Made by a program: the position numbers and the translations under genes
Shown: piece by piece, positions 1 to 11,154 of the stretch
Position numbering within the stretch: position 1 is the stretch's first letter
Layout: every line of letters starts with the position of its first letter
NCBI RefSeq assembly: GCF_021347895.1
Contig: NC_067136.1
Location: forward strand, 2,749,970 to 2,813,969
Origin: Acanthochromis polyacanthus
Taxonomy: Eukaryota; Chordata; Actinopteri; Pomacentridae
DNA: 64,000 nucleotides
Direction of reading: 5' to 3'
Notes under the pieces: model-generated
Databases searched by the model: none
Told to the model about the DNA's origin: nothing
What the model saw: the letters and a program-made list of their open reading frames with translations, nothing else

Positions 1-235
1 AATGGTCAGATGTGTGTGCAAGTAAAAGGCCTGCAGTTGATTTCAAGTGTGGTATTTGGAATCTGGTGAGGTCAACTCTCAATGTGAAGTTATCAGTGAA
101 GCAAGCTATCATTAGGCTGAAAAAACAAAACAACCCATCAGAGAGCTAGCAAAAATATTCAGTGTGGCCAAATCAACAGTTTGGTGCATTCTTGAAAAGA
201 AAGAACACACTAGTGAGCAATGGCAAAAGACCTGA
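1..235 (+). repeat. Tc1/mariner-like transposon remnant (N-terminal part)
   Basis: This stretch aligns by eye, with many substitutions and small indels, to 57075-57310, which lies in a longer Tc1-like remnant. Shared landmarks are the segments reading gaggtcaactctcaat and cagtgaagcaagc, and the run over gtttggtgcattcttgaaa. It corresponds to the N-terminal, helix-turn-helix part of a Tc1 transposase. No reading frame is open for a useful length, so it is a fossil. It is cut off by the left window edge. Confidence 0.6.
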
Positions 236-1599
236 CATAAAATTTTGAAAAATAATACAAAATAATGAGTCTTTATTTAATGCACTGTAAGTCTAGTTGC
301 TCACGTCATTAAGCAGAAGAAGAGAGTCGGACTACTGTAGTTATTTGTGCAGTTAAATGGGAGGTCTACACCACCACAGAGCGGAGCTTCGTATCGGCGG
401 GACGTTGAGGATAGCGTGAGTAATCTACTTTATGGGTTACAAGACTTACCTGCTCAGGCTTCGCTGTCCACACTTGGTAAAGCTATAGGAAGAGAACAGA
501 AATGTGCAGGGTGTAGGTGTGAATGTGAGCAAGCTTGTGTAGTCCTATGAGAGACCGGTGACCTTTCCAAGTGTCCCCTGCCTTCGCCCTAAGGCTGGGT
601 TATGCTTTCTAAGTCAACTGGGATAGACACCAGCAACCCCGTGACCCTAATGCGTATTAAGAGGTATTAGATGGATGGATGTTTTGACTCTGTGAAAAAA
701 GCTGAACTGATTATATCTCATCATAACTAAGGCTAGCCACACTGGCAAAACTTTGCTGTAGTAATTGATAAATAAATAGCTTCCATTTCCAGGCATCATA
801 TAAGATGTCACTTTCGACTGCTACAGGATGCAGGATTCGTGACAGATGGCAAATCCAACTTATCCAGTACATTACTGAATATTTTTTCCTGCCCTTCAGA
901 TAAAGGAGCAACTTACAGGACCACAAAAGACAATCATAGATGGACTAGATGATGACACATCATCCAGTCTAAATGGTGTCATGTTTAGATGTTACAAAGC
1001 TATATATTAATGGAAATTGGCAACTAACCAATTCAATTATTATGCATGCTGTCACCTAAAAACACAATTAATTAAAAATATTTTACAATCACAAAACACC
1101 AAGTGTCTAAATTTGATTCTCTCAAAAATATATCATAGTTAAGAGATAAAATAACCAATGGACTCTGAACTTGGATTTTCTTTGCCCTGTCAACTTTAAT
1201 ACTGTTAAATGTATTAGTTAAAAATAAATATATAGGTTTAAAAAGGGCATCAATGCTTAAAATTCTATAGGGTTTGCTCATGATAGGACTTTTTTTACAG
1301 CTGCCAACATTGATGAGGCTTTGCTTTACACCCTCAGTCATGATGATTTGTGAGACCCTTTCCCTGGGCCAGAGAACTTTCTCAGGAGGAAACAACTGTG
1401 GGGTCTTATAAGTCAAGAGGTAACTTTTAGCCTGCTTTGCTCTGAAAACACCTAATATACATGCTGATTCTAATTGGGTCTGTTAACTCCTTTAATGACT
1501 ATGTTTTCATTTTGTCTTTTAGGATGATAATTCCACCTTACCAGACAAAGCTGGCCATCAATGGTCTTTAAAATAGAAGATGATCTGGTTTCATTAACC
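236..1599. other. Unassigned AT-rich DNA with a dispersed fish repeat
   Basis: No convincing gene is seen. About 495-690 resembles the widespread fish repeat that reads roughly 'ctgggatagacaccagcaaccccgtgaccctaat' and ends in ATGGATGG. A better copy, in the opposite orientation, lies at 38082-39075. A polypyrimidine run ending in AG (1507-1522) is followed by a short open stretch that could be a splice acceptor, but it stops within about 18 codons. The short open frames at 347-550, 711-926 and 1072-1416 have no recognisable domain and unconvincing composition. Confidence 0.35.
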
Positions 1600-1603
1600 A
1601 CAT

Positions 1604-3428
1604 TGTCAAGTGGGGCCTAGTTATTTGAGATCCCAGGAGCAACCACCACCTAAATAAAAGCTTTAAGCAAACCAATGAAAAGTTAAAATGAGAAACTATA
1701 TAAGTTAACCACATGATTATGCTTATGCTTGATGCAAGAATGATTTTAATAGGCTGATATATATTCTGGAAATGATGATTGCTATAGAAGAGAATGATTT
1801 AAAATAAGTTATTTGATCATGCTAAGAAAAATGATTTAAAGAAGTGATTCAGTGTAACTAAGTGAGTTTTGAATGGAAGTAATCTGTGCTGTTCTGAGCT
1901 GTGTGCAGACAGGATGGGAAAAGCAGAAGTCTCCTCAGAAATGAGGAACTTGGAGTTTCCACAGGATGACAGGATGGGCTCAGGCCTACATTGTCATGAC
2001 AACTGAAGTGTGTGTAACAAGTGGATGTGTTAACAGAAAAGATGGAAAGAATGATGTATGCGTGATAGGAAGAAGGTTGTGTCTTAAACCTATGAATTAA
2101 TTACCTGGGCGTACCTATTAGTTAGAATTGTGTGTAGAAATGTGTATGTGCTAAGCTGAAGTCGAACTAGGGTATAAAACCCAGAGACACAGACACTGAA
2201 TTCGGAGTTCTCCCCTGGAGGGGGGAGATGCTGCTCGCCGGAGCTGCCGGGGAGCATCGCCAGAGTTCTGAAGAATCTTCACCGGACCCTTTTGCCCAAG
2301 AGACGTGAAGACAACGCAGGACTTAGGCTCCAGAGATCGCTGAGAACATCGTTGGAAGCAAAGTTGTTCTAACTTTGTTCAACAAGCGAAGACCACACTC
2401 TGCCAGACGGAGAGTCCTGAGAGGTCTGCAGTTTTCCAAACAGATGAAGAGAGGCAAGCACCCATGGCATCCAGAGAGGCACAGGAGGCAGCAGCAGAGG
2501 GCTGCTCCACTCCAGGGGCTGGAGGACCCAGTGACCCACCACAGCCTGATGAGACGGGGGCTTTCCACCACCACCATCCGACTGAGAAGACAGCTGAGAC
2601 GCCCGCACTTGTGTTCCAGCTGCTACTAAAGATAACTGCCAGACCAACGATTGGCTATCGGGACCTCTCCACTCCCCCTGCCTATGAAGAACACCCTCTG
2701 CCCACAAAGAAGACTTCGTACCGAGTCTGCTGGTCCACGGAGGAGTTCAACTAGATGCAGGACAAGACCGAGTGATACGGTAGTGGCCACGCTGTTCGCT
2801 CTCTCTCCTAAATTTACTAATTAGAGAAGATTCTTAGGTACGCTCAGCTTAGTTTAATTTAGTTAAGTTAGAAATAATCAGAAATAATTAAATTGTTTAA
2901 TCATGAATAATGCTGTGCCCCTGCTAATAATTGCTTAATAAAACGCTATATTGCATTTAAAGAGAAGTCTAATGAAATGATTATGATTCACCTATTCTGC
3001 ATAGTGGTAAAAAGTTAAGTTGATTGTGTGCATTAAATCTAATGGTTCTTAAAGGTTACTTTAATCCAACTAGTTATTTAAACATTACCCCTGAGGTTAG
3101 TTTTCCAAACCTCTAAAACGAACCTAGGAATATCAACAAGTGCCACAGTTTTAAGAGGAAAGCTGTCGTTAACAAACGTGTTCAATAAATCAATTCTACT
3201 ACTTAGGAGGGCTGCTTAGTAAGAGAGTATTTATTGGAGTAAGAGGGGTAAGACGTTTGGAAGAAGACAGTTAGGACCTAGGCGAGTATTCCTCGACACC
3301 AGCTTAATTATTCTGCTGAAACCTGTTAGGTGGAATACTAATAGGCAGATAGAATCTAACCCTTTAAACGGAGAGCTGGTCCTGATTTAACCTGAGGCAA
3401 GGGTTAAAGAAGGCTATACTGAACGACA
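1604..3428 (+). repeat. 5' long terminal repeat (1825 bp)
   Basis: The LTR runs from TGTCAAGTGGGG to GAACGACA. A TATA box (TATAAA, 2173-2178) puts transcription start near 2200, so U3 is about 600 bp and R-U5 about 1.2 kb, a very long leader. A polyadenylation signal AATAAA is at 2937-2942, with another at 3184-3189. A related, diverged solo LTR is at 40629-42488, which shows that this family has more than one copy locally. Confidence 0.9.
2464..2754 (+). CDS. 96-aa open frame inside the LTR leader, function unknown
   Basis: The frame opens with an ATG in good translation-start context (cacccatggc) about 260 bases after the expected transcription start. It would therefore be the first substantial ORF on an LTR-driven RNA. 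The peptide is acidic and proline-rich and has a PPAY sequence at about residues 71-74, matching the PPxY late-domain pattern used by many retroviral Gag proteins. An identical copy is in the 3' LTR. An overlapping frame at 2375-2629 is arginine-rich. Nothing proves translation. It may be a leader peptide, a Gag remnant or chance. Confidence 0.3.
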   Translation: MASREAQEAAAEGCSTPGAGGPSDPPQPDETGAFHHHHPTEKTAETPALVFQLLLKITARPTIGYRDLSTPPAYEEHPLPTKKTSYRVCWSTEEFN

Positions 3429-3446
3429 TGGCGTCCCTGGGTGGGC
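3429..3446 (+). promoter_or_regulatory. Primer-binding site, tRNA-Asn type
   Basis: The 18 bases TGGCGTCCCTGGGTGGGC follow the 5' LTR without a gap. They are complementary to the 3' end of vertebrate tRNA-Asn(GTT), including the added CCA. This is where minus-strand DNA synthesis would begin. The same CGACATGGCGTCCCTGG string recurs at 3500-3516. Confidence 0.85.
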
Positions 3447-3916
3447 ACGGCTCGACTAAGACAGACGCTAAAAAGGGACTCCTGTCAGATGATACTGACC
3501 GACATGGCGTCCCTGGCTTGACTACGACTAAAAGAAAAGTGTCCAAAAGAATATTCTGAGGGTCCAGACCGACACCTAGAATCAACCGCCAGAGCCTTCC
3601 AGTGGAAACTGGGGAAGAGAGGGCGAATCTCTTCTGACCGAGGGTCCACAGCTGCGGAGATTGGGGAAGGAGAAGGACGAGACCTTCTGACCGAGGATCC
3701 ACAGCACGGGTGATCAGCCGACGTACGACACGGGATCATCACGCCTGACGGGAGGTACAGTGAGAACCGCAGGCTAGAAGAAGCCGCAGTGACCTTGGGC
3801 CAGCGCACCCCAGAAAAGAGGCACCGCGGAGCAGCCAGACAGAGTCTGCACTCATCCCTGCTCAACGGTCCTATGAGAGGTTTTGAGGAAGCAGACAACT
3901 CGAGACGACAAAGACG
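3447..3916 (+). other. Leader of the LTR element with short direct repeats
   Basis: No gene is recognised here. The stretch has a second partial primer-site copy (3500-3516). It also has two copies of a motif reading cttctgaccgagg-tccaca (about 3624-3650 and 3685-3705), as if a short segment had been repeated. A packaging or leader role is likely from position but is not shown. Confidence 0.5.
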
Positions 3917-4192
3917 ATGGCTGAGAGCCAGCCAGAGAAAGATGTACTCGTCCCTGCCAAAGAAAAAGAGCCAGTTCAAGAAGACGCGAAAGTCGGAGGC
4001 TCCGATGAATCAGAGGAGGAAGATTCATCCTCCAAAACCCCAGTGCCCGGGGAAACAACGATCAGTGAAGTGGTAAGAGAGTCCGCTTCGAAGAAGCTTC
4101 ACCCAGGTTCCACTCCGGTGTACCAGAACCAGATTGTACTGGTAGGAGAGGGATGGAGCAACTGTCTGCAAGAGACACAGATGAGGAAATGA
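3917..4192 (+). pseudogene. Possible gag remnant (acidic 91-aa frame)
   Basis: This frame begins with ATG and encodes a lysine/glutamate-rich N-terminus with an SDESEEED acidic cluster, then ends after 91 codons. Its place between the primer site and the integrase fragment fits a leftover of gag. No capsid, nucleocapsid zinc knuckle or myristoylation signal is visible. An overlapping +frame at 3789-4076 is basic. The assignment rests on position only. Confidence 0.25.
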
Positions 4193-4392
4193 GAGTTACA
4201 GGACATGCTGCATCGCAGGGCGAGAGCTCAGACGCAGATGAGGAAGTAAGGCCAAAAATAGAGTTGGCCACATCAGCTGCAGGCACCCCGGCTGCAGAGG
4301 CAGAGAAGCGGCTGTAGAGGATGGCAGCTGTCACTAAGGAAATGAGTAATTGAAGCACCAGAGAGTCCAGACGAGATTGGGGGGCTCACTGA

Positions 4393-4971
4393 TTGGGAAA
4401 CGACGAGATAGATCGTTTCGTCCAGAAGAGAAGAATTGCTGTCGGGATCGAGGAATGGGACCAAACCCCTAAAAGAAAAATTGTCCCAGAGAAGTACGTG
4501 GAAGAAGTGGTGCGGGTCGTACATGAAGCGCTTGGCCATGTGAGCACACTACCTACCCGTAGGGAGCTGGAGAAGCTGCAACTCAGGATTCCAGAGTGCC
4601 GTATACGACAAGTGCTGAGGGCCTGTGAAGTAGGTGGTCGATACAACGCAGGACGCCGAGGGCGAAGAGTAGACGGGCTCACCATCCGGAGCACTATTCC
4701 CTGGGGTTCTATCTGCATGGACGTAGCAGGCCCAATGGGGGTTGCAGGGAGAAGAGGTGAGAAATACCTTTTAGTGCTGGTGGACTCTATGTCATTCCAT
4801 ATGGTTACTAAACCAGTGAAGAAAGCTAACAGCTACAGTGTGGTTGGCATGCTAAGAAGAGCTAAATACGAGAAGCCTGACATAATAAAGCAAGTTTTAG
4901 ATAGCAATACAGTTTTGCTTGAAAGAAGAGTAATCCAAGAAGTGGAGCAGCTAGAGCCAGTTCCAGATTAA
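4393..4971 (+). pseudogene. Truncated retroviral/retrotransposon integrase fragment
   Basis: The 192-aa frame has the layout of an integrase N-terminal and early core region. A histidine pair (VVHEALGH) is followed about 30 residues later by cysteines in a degraded zinc-binding HHCC module: the second cysteine pair reads CEVG rather than CxxC. A core-like block follows, with W-G-x-I-C-M-D and YLLVLVDSMS, giving the first catalytic Asp and its neighbouring strand. The later catalytic Asp and Glu are missing. After about residue 150 the sequence no longer resembles integrase and then stops, so the frame is deleted and cannot be catalytic. It is the best evidence that the parent element encoded pol. 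Confidence 0.65.
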
Positions 4972-4993
4972 AGAAAACCAGGAACCAGAAACC

Positions 4994-5303
4994 ATGGCTA
5001 CGAGCACACAAGGCTTACCACCCTTCGTCGGAGTAGCCAACGTTAAAGGGGTGGTTACTATGCAGAGAAATACAACGAGGCTCTGGGCAGGCAGAGCCCT
5101 GAAGAAACTGGATGATGCTGAAAACAGAATCCTGTCAGATGATGGAAAAAGAGATGCAAGTCATCGGCGGCTGTGAGGACACATCTGAACTGTTGCAGAT
5201 CGCTGGGGAAGTGACCGTCACCACTGAAGACGATGCATGGACACAGCTGGGTGACGTGGTTGACCTGTCTGCTCCAGAGGATGATGAGTATCTTTTAAAA
5301 TGA
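4994..5303 (+). other. Residual short frames before the 3' LTR
   Basis: Two overlapping open frames (4994-5176 and 5112-5303) encode 60 and 63 residues. The second is acidic and ends in a run of Asp/Glu. Neither shows a known domain. They may be remnants of a 3' gene or of pol joined by deletion. Confidence 0.2.
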
Positions 5304-5328
5304 CCTGGTGTTAGCTACCTGTGATCTC

Positions 5329-5338
5329 AAGGAGAGGG
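5329..5338 (+). promoter_or_regulatory. Polypurine tract
   Basis: AAGGAGAGGG lies immediately before the TG of the 3' LTR, where the plus-strand primer of reverse transcription is expected. Confidence 0.8.
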
Positions 5339-7163
5339 TGTCAAGTGGGGCCTAGTTATTTGAGATCCCAGGAGCAACCACCACCTAAATAAAAGCTTTA
5401 AGCAAACCAATGAAAAGTTAAAATGAGAAACTATATAAGTTAACCACATGATTATGCTTATGCTTGATGCAAGAATGATTTTAATAGGCTGATATATATT
5501 CTGGAAATGATGATTGCTATAGAAGAGAATGATTTAAAATAAGTTATTTGATCATGCTAAGAAAAATGATTTAAAGAAGTGATTCAGTGTAACTAAGTGA
5601 GTTTTGAATGGAAGTAATCTGTGCTGTTCTGAGCTGTGTGCAGACAGGATGGGAAAAGCAGAAGTCTCCTCAGAAATGAGGAACTTGGAGTTTCCACAGG
5701 ATGACAGGATGGGCTCAGGCCTACATTGTCATGACAACTGAAGTGTGTGTAACAAGTGGATGTGTTAACAGAAAAGATGGAAAGAATGATGTATGCGTGA
5801 TAGGAAGAAGGTTGTGTCTTAAACCTATGAATTAATTACCTGGGCGTACCTATTAGTTAGAATTGTGTGTAGAAATGTGTATGTGCTAAGCTGAAGTCGA
5901 ACTAGGGTATAAAACCCAGAGACACAGACACTGAATTCGGAGTTCTCCCCTGGAGGGGGGAGATGCTGCTCGCCGGAGCTGCCGGGGAGCATCGCCAGAG
6001 TTCTGAAGAATCTTCACCGGACCCTTTTGCCCAAGAGACGTGAAGACAACGCAGGACTTAGGCTCCAGAGATCGCTGAGAACATCGTTGGAAGCAAAGTT
6101 GTTCTAACTTTGTTCAACAAGCGAAGACCACACTCTGCCAGACGGAGAGTCCTGAGAGGTCTGCAGTTTTCCAAACAGATGAAGAGAGGCAAGCACCCAT
6201 GGCATCCAGAGAGGCACAGGAGGCAGCAGCAGAGGGCTGCTCCACTCCAGGGGCTGGAGGACCCAGTGACCCACCACAGCCTGATGAGACGGGGGCTTTC
6301 CACCACCACCATCCGACTGAGAAGACAGCTGAGACGCCCGCACTTGTGTTCCAGCTGCTACTAAAGATAACTGCCAGACCAACGATTGGCTATCGGGACC
6401 TCTCCACTCCCCCTGCCTATGAAGAACACCCTCTGCCCACAAAGAAGACTTCGTACCGAGTCTGCTGGTCCACGGAGGAGTTCAACTAGATGCAGGACAA
6501 GACCGAGTGATACGGTAGTGGCCACGCTGTTCGCTCTCTCTCCTAAATTTACTAATTAGAGAAGATTCTTAGGTACGCTCAGCTTAGTTTAATTTAGTTA
6601 AGTTAGAAATAATCAGAAATAATTAAATTGTTTAATCATGAATAATGCTGTGCCCCTGCTAATAATTGCTTAATAAAACGCTATATTGCATTTAAAGAGA
6701 AGTCTAATGAAATGATTATGATTCACCTATTCTGCATAGTGGTAAAAAGTTAAGTTGATTGTGTGCATTAAATCTAATGGTTCTTAAAGGTTACTTTAAT
6801 CCAACTAGTTATTTAAACATTACCCCTGAGGTTAGTTTTCCAAACCTCTAAAACGAACCTAGGAATATCAACAAGTGCCACAGTTTTAAGAGGAAAGCTG
6901 TCGTTAACAAACGTGTTCAATAAATCAATTCTACTACTTAGGAGGGCTGCTTAGTAAGAGAGTATTTATTGGAGTAAGAGGGGTAAGACGTTTGGAAGAA
7001 GACAGTTAGGACCTAGGCGAGTATTCCTCGACACCAGCTTAATTATTCTGCTGAAACCTGTTAGGTGGAATACTAATAGGCAGATAGAATCTAACCCTTT
7101 AAACGGAGAGCTGGTCCTGATTTAACCTGAGGCAAGGGTTAAAGAAGGCTATACTGAACGACA
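5339..7163 (+). repeat. 3' long terminal repeat (1825 bp)
   Basis: This copy is the same length as the 5' LTR with no difference found by eye, including the internal open frames (96-aa frame at 6199-6489). It ends in CA and is followed by the ACAT target duplication. Its TATA box could drive transcription into the right flank. Confidence 0.9.
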
Positions 7164-7251
7164 ACATGCATGCTGCTGTTATCTCTGATAAACAACTCAG
7201 TTTTCAACTCATTGACTAAACTAAACAGCTACTATGGTTTTATCATAGATA

Positions 7252-7297
7252 TACACTACCAGTCAAATGTTTGGACACACTTTTGACTGGTAGTGTA
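7252..7297. mobile_element. 46-bp miniature Tc1/mariner relic
   Basis: An almost perfect inverted repeat (TACACTACCAGTCAAA and its complement TTTTGACTGGTAGTGTA) is separated by only a dozen bases and starts and ends in TA. It looks like two Tc1/mariner termini with the whole inside deleted. Confidence 0.6.
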
Positions 7298-7388
7298 TGG
7301 ATGTACATAATGTTGTCTGACAATCTTAGTATTAGACTGTGCTTTTAGTTTTTTCTTTCTACCTCGAATTTTTCTTGTTTTTCTTTAG

Positions 7389-7653
7389 CCAGCAGTGGAT
7401 CCTGCCATCTATGTCCAGAAGAGATCTTTCTCCAGTCCTCTGTTGCGCTTTGATCGGTCTCGCTGTCTTATGGCAATTGGAACAATTCCCAGCACCTTTT
7501 TTGCTGGCTTACTACTACAATCTGCATCTTACCTATCCGAAGTGTGTGGGAGCCCTTCTGCCTCTCCTTCAGACAGAAATATTAAAGGACAATGTCCTTG
7601 AGCGAAACAGAGTCATACAAAAGAGCCATAGCAGAGTGGAAGGGATTTACTGA
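7389..7653 (+). CDS. Candidate terminal exon of an unidentified host gene
   Basis: A long pyrimidine tract ending in tttctttag (about 7350-7388) is a good splice acceptor. After it, one frame stays open for about 87 codons to a stop at 7651-7653, and a second frame stays open to 7601. The first frame is hydrophobic at its start (LIGLAVLW) and ends in a basic segment. No domain was recognised in either frame. Downstream DNA is AT-rich with several AATAAA signals, as in a 3' UTR. Upstream exons would lie beyond the LTR element or outside the window. This could be chance. Confidence 0.25.
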
Positions 7654-8485
7654 GAAGTAGAGCTGCTCAGGCTGGGGGTAAATGCCTTGTTGTTGTTGTT
7701 ATTGCAATCCTATACCCCAAATGTTCTGCCATATAAAGTGAGAGTGAGCAGCTTTACATGTTAGTGACAGTTGATTATGGTTAAAAAAAAACATGTTCGT
7801 ACTGCTTGAAGCCATACAAAATAATGCACAGCTGTACCACTGTTCTGTAAGATGAAAAGAAATTTACCAGTTAAATAATGATGAACAGAGAAATGTACCA
7901 TGTTGCTTGAATTCCCTCCAGATTATTTCCAAGCTTCTGTGGATGTTGTAAATGTTTAATGTTATACACATTTCATGTTCATGTTGAAATGCTTCAAACA
8001 GTTCTTTAGGTTTTGAGAAGCAAAAAGTAATCTTTGCTAGCACTGGATGTATGAAACAATAATTGAAAAATAATTCAAATAAATGTTATTGCCAGTGCTA
8101 ATTTTGTGTAATTTCATTTAGCATATGCATTTTGTCTTGTTTTGAGCTAGAAATGCTAATAATAACTCTTCAATGAGGAATAAAAATCTTGTTTAGTTGC
8201 TCTGGTTTTAATATATTTTCACTTAAACTGAATAAGAAACAAGGAGTCAAATGAGAATTGACAAACTAGTTTTGTGTTTATTTTACTGAATATTGTTCTT
8301 GGAATGAGTGCTTCACCACTTATTTTAAGGTATTGTTGTCTTTTCAAAAACCAAGATATTTTTCTTATTACAAGAAATCTTACCAAGTGTAGTTGTCTTA
8401 TTGCACTGGCAGATAATTTCACTTGTTTGTAGTCTGAATCCTCTCAAAACAAGTATTTATTTCTTATATTTGGACAGGTAAGTTT
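7654..8485 (+). other. AT-rich, 3'-UTR-like DNA
   Basis: No gene is seen. Polyadenylation-type signals occur near 8078 (CAAATAAATG) and 8181 (GGAATAAAAAT). This fits a 3' UTR for the candidate exon at 7389-7653, but equally fits plain intergenic DNA. Confidence 0.3.
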
Positions 8486-8487
8486 TG

Positions 8488-8605
8488 CAGTGAGAAGAGT
8501 AGAGAGAAGAGAAAGAATTGCTCAAGATCAAAAGAAACCACCTCATTAATGAAGCATGGCAGTATCATGGCATGAGAATGTATATTAGAGCATCACCACG
8601 TCATC
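8488..8605 (+). repeat. Tc1-like transposon fragment
   Basis: The sequence around agaattgctcaagatc and gcatggcagtatcatggc matches the segment at 58915-59000 in a larger Tc1-like remnant. It is a short fossil at the left border of the first receptor unit. Confidence 0.5.
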
Positions 8606-8859
8606 ACGTTCATGTTCTCATCCAGTTGCAGTCATCTCTTCTCACATACTGCAAAAACAACATATGATTTACCATCCAAGGCAACATAACAAACCTGTAG
8701 TATTCTATTGTTGCTCATTAACTAAAGTTTTGTTTCTTATCATACATCGATTGCTGTTTTGCTGTTTATCCTTGACATGATGGTCAAGGCTTTTGGACCA
8801 CAATGGAACCAGAAAGGCTGAGTGTCTGCAGTGTGAACTGCCTTATGTTAGCACTTAAA

Positions 8860-10100
8860 TTAAAATGTCCTTTTCCCATTTCTCCTGCTGACAAGAGACT
8901 AAATAAAAGGAAAATTTGTATCATCACAAAGCCTCACATTTAAAATTAATAAAGCTCCTCTGACAACACGTATCTTCTCTGCATCAGTTTATCACAAATG
9001 TGCTGCATGGATGAACATCACAGAATACAGTTACCAAAACACCAACATTTAGTCATTTATTCTGCAGTTTGATTACAATAATTACAGGATTCATCCCAGT
9101 ATTACATTTCTCCATTGCATAGACACACACATTAGATTTGAATACAGTATTCAAATCCCCTGTTTGCAATGTATATGTGTGAGGGCATGCTTGTCTAACT
9201 GTCTTTTTGGTGACCCATGTAAACCATCATAGTGAGGACACATTTGCACTATGAGCACATTGTTACTGGGACTCACGTCTTCAGAGGGGTTCATATGAAA
9301 TTACAGTTAGAATCAGAGTAATCATTCAAAATTGCCATGTCAAATACACTCAACTAAATATCTTAAATGTCTAACAAACTCTATGGAGACCACCACAAAA
9401 ACCTTAGCAACCAGCAATACATTCCATTAACTCAAATATAAAATAACTCTACTACTTAAAACCAGAAATCTGCCACTTTACATGTACTGCAAAAATCACT
9501 GCATTCATTTTATATTGTTGGATTCACTGATGCACCAAAACCAGATGCATTGATTCAAAGACAGTTTGTTTAGTCACAAATCTTAACAAGCACAAGTAAT
9601 GAAGCTCCTCTTATGTTACATATCTTGTCTTCACTGGTTTATCATGAATGTGCTGCATGGATTAACATCAGAGAGTCATTTATTCTGGAGAAAAATAAAA
9701 TTTAACATGTCATTAAATTTGTACATTACATAGACAAATAACAGACTGAAAGACTAAACACTACTATTAAAAACAACAGTTTACTATGTGTATGGGTGTG
9801 CTTGTGCTTAACCACTATTCACCCATGTGTTTACATATGGGCACCCTCCCAACCCTCTGATCCACCCTTTGACATCCCTATAAAAAGGGTACTCTCATAA
9901 TATTCTGGGTCGGGTTACCTTCACAGACTCATGATCTGTGTTGGTAAGCCCACCATATGCCAGAATACCAATAAACACCCCCCCCCCCCCCCTACAGCAA
10001 ACTTCTGAAGACTAAGAGTGAAATTTCTTCAACAATTGCTACCTTTCTGAAGACCACCAACACCATGAGGATCCATCTGTGTTAAGAGGACATTTCTACT
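8860..10100. repeat. Degenerate ~650-bp tandem repeats in the receptor 3' flank
   Basis: A block containing gaagctcctct, then atgtgctgcatgga and gaacatcacagaat, then a motif like tgaggacacatttgcactat and a 'ctgggactcac' end, occurs near 8915-9290 and again near 9580-10095. The same blocks recur in units 2, 4 and 5. The repeat therefore predates the gene duplications. Confidence 0.55.
9977..9996 (+). repeat. Poly-C tract
   Basis: A run of about 16-18 C lies inside the unit 1 repeat. The same site in unit 4 (about 47966) has only a few C, so the tract grew after duplication. Confidence 0.8.
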
Positions 10101-10778
10101 GGGACTCACTACTCAAAGTTGAAAAGTTATAAACTGGGGTTTTGAAACATGAAATCTGAAACCAGTCAAAACCACCATATTGAAAACACTGAAGCCAATA
10201 GTAATAATAATAATAATAGACATTCTTTATAAACCATGAAAATTTGAGCCATCTCTTCATAGTTACTTGTACAATCACTCAAAGCACCTACTAACACACT
10301 GCAAACACTAAACACTCCATCAATCCCATTTTAAAATAAAACCATTCAATGAAATTTAAAACCCACCATCTTACAAAAACGTTGAAAAATGCACTCTTTT
10401 AAACATTGTTGGACAGCCAAAAAACAATGTGCCAGAACCAGTAACATTGTCTTGTTCCTGATCAACACCTTATATCAACATTATTTAAAATTTCACTGAA
10501 CGAGGAGTGCTGTTGACAGCTAATATGACCTGAAATCTGAAGTCCTATGCAGGGATCTGGAGCTGATTATTGAGTCTGGTAATCCCAAATCCTTCTATGC
10601 CAATAACCCAGACATATTTAATTTTAGTTTTAGTGTTGCACTGTTCAACAACAGCTGATGATAACTCACAGGACATCAACTACAACTTTAGCTTTTCCAT
10701 TTCAGCTGCAACACTCTTGAAGACACAATGTCAGGGTCAAGCAGATTTGACCAAATTTCCACCAGATTGGTTGTCATT

Positions 10779-11075
10779 ACCTCCGCCAGGAGGTTATGTA
10801 ATCACCGGAGTTTGTTTGTCTGTGTGTGTGTGTGTCTGTGTGTGTGTCTGTGTGTCTGTTTGTCTGTTAACAGCATAACTCAAAAAGTCATGGACGGATT
10901 TTCACCAAATTTTTACAGGATGTCCGGAAGAGCAAGAGTAAGAATCAATTAGATTTTGGAGGTGATCCAAATCATCGTCTGGATCCAGGAATTTTTTGAA
11001 GGTCGAAGGACAAATGAGAGATGGCCGTCTGTTTGTCTGTTAACAGACAAACAGACACACACAGACACAGACACA

Positions 11076-11154
<79 letters not shown>

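Larger units (their letters stand above)
1604..7163 (+). mobile_element. Non-autonomous LTR retroelement (retrovirus-like) with 1825-bp LTRs
   Basis: Two direct repeats of 1825 bp (1604-3428 and 5339-7163) start with TG and end with CA and show no difference by eye. They are flanked by the 4-bp target duplication ACAT (1600-1603 and 7164-7167). A tRNA-Asn primer site abuts the 5' LTR and a polypurine tract abuts the 3' LTR. The inside is only about 1.9 kb and holds a decayed integrase fragment and possible gag remnants. It lacks recognisable protease, reverse transcriptase and env. Identical LTRs imply a recent insertion, moved by proteins supplied in trans. Because LTRs this long are unusual, the clade is left open. 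Confidence 0.9.

Noticed and set aside
711..1416. Two minus-strand frames of 71 and 114 aa near the left edge
   Set aside because: AT-rich, no domain, no splice or promoter support, and no conservation elsewhere in the window.
3364..3979. Minus-strand frames of 112 and 164 aa across the LTR/leader border
   Set aside because: They run antisense through the LTR end, primer site and leader, with no domain; taken as shadows.
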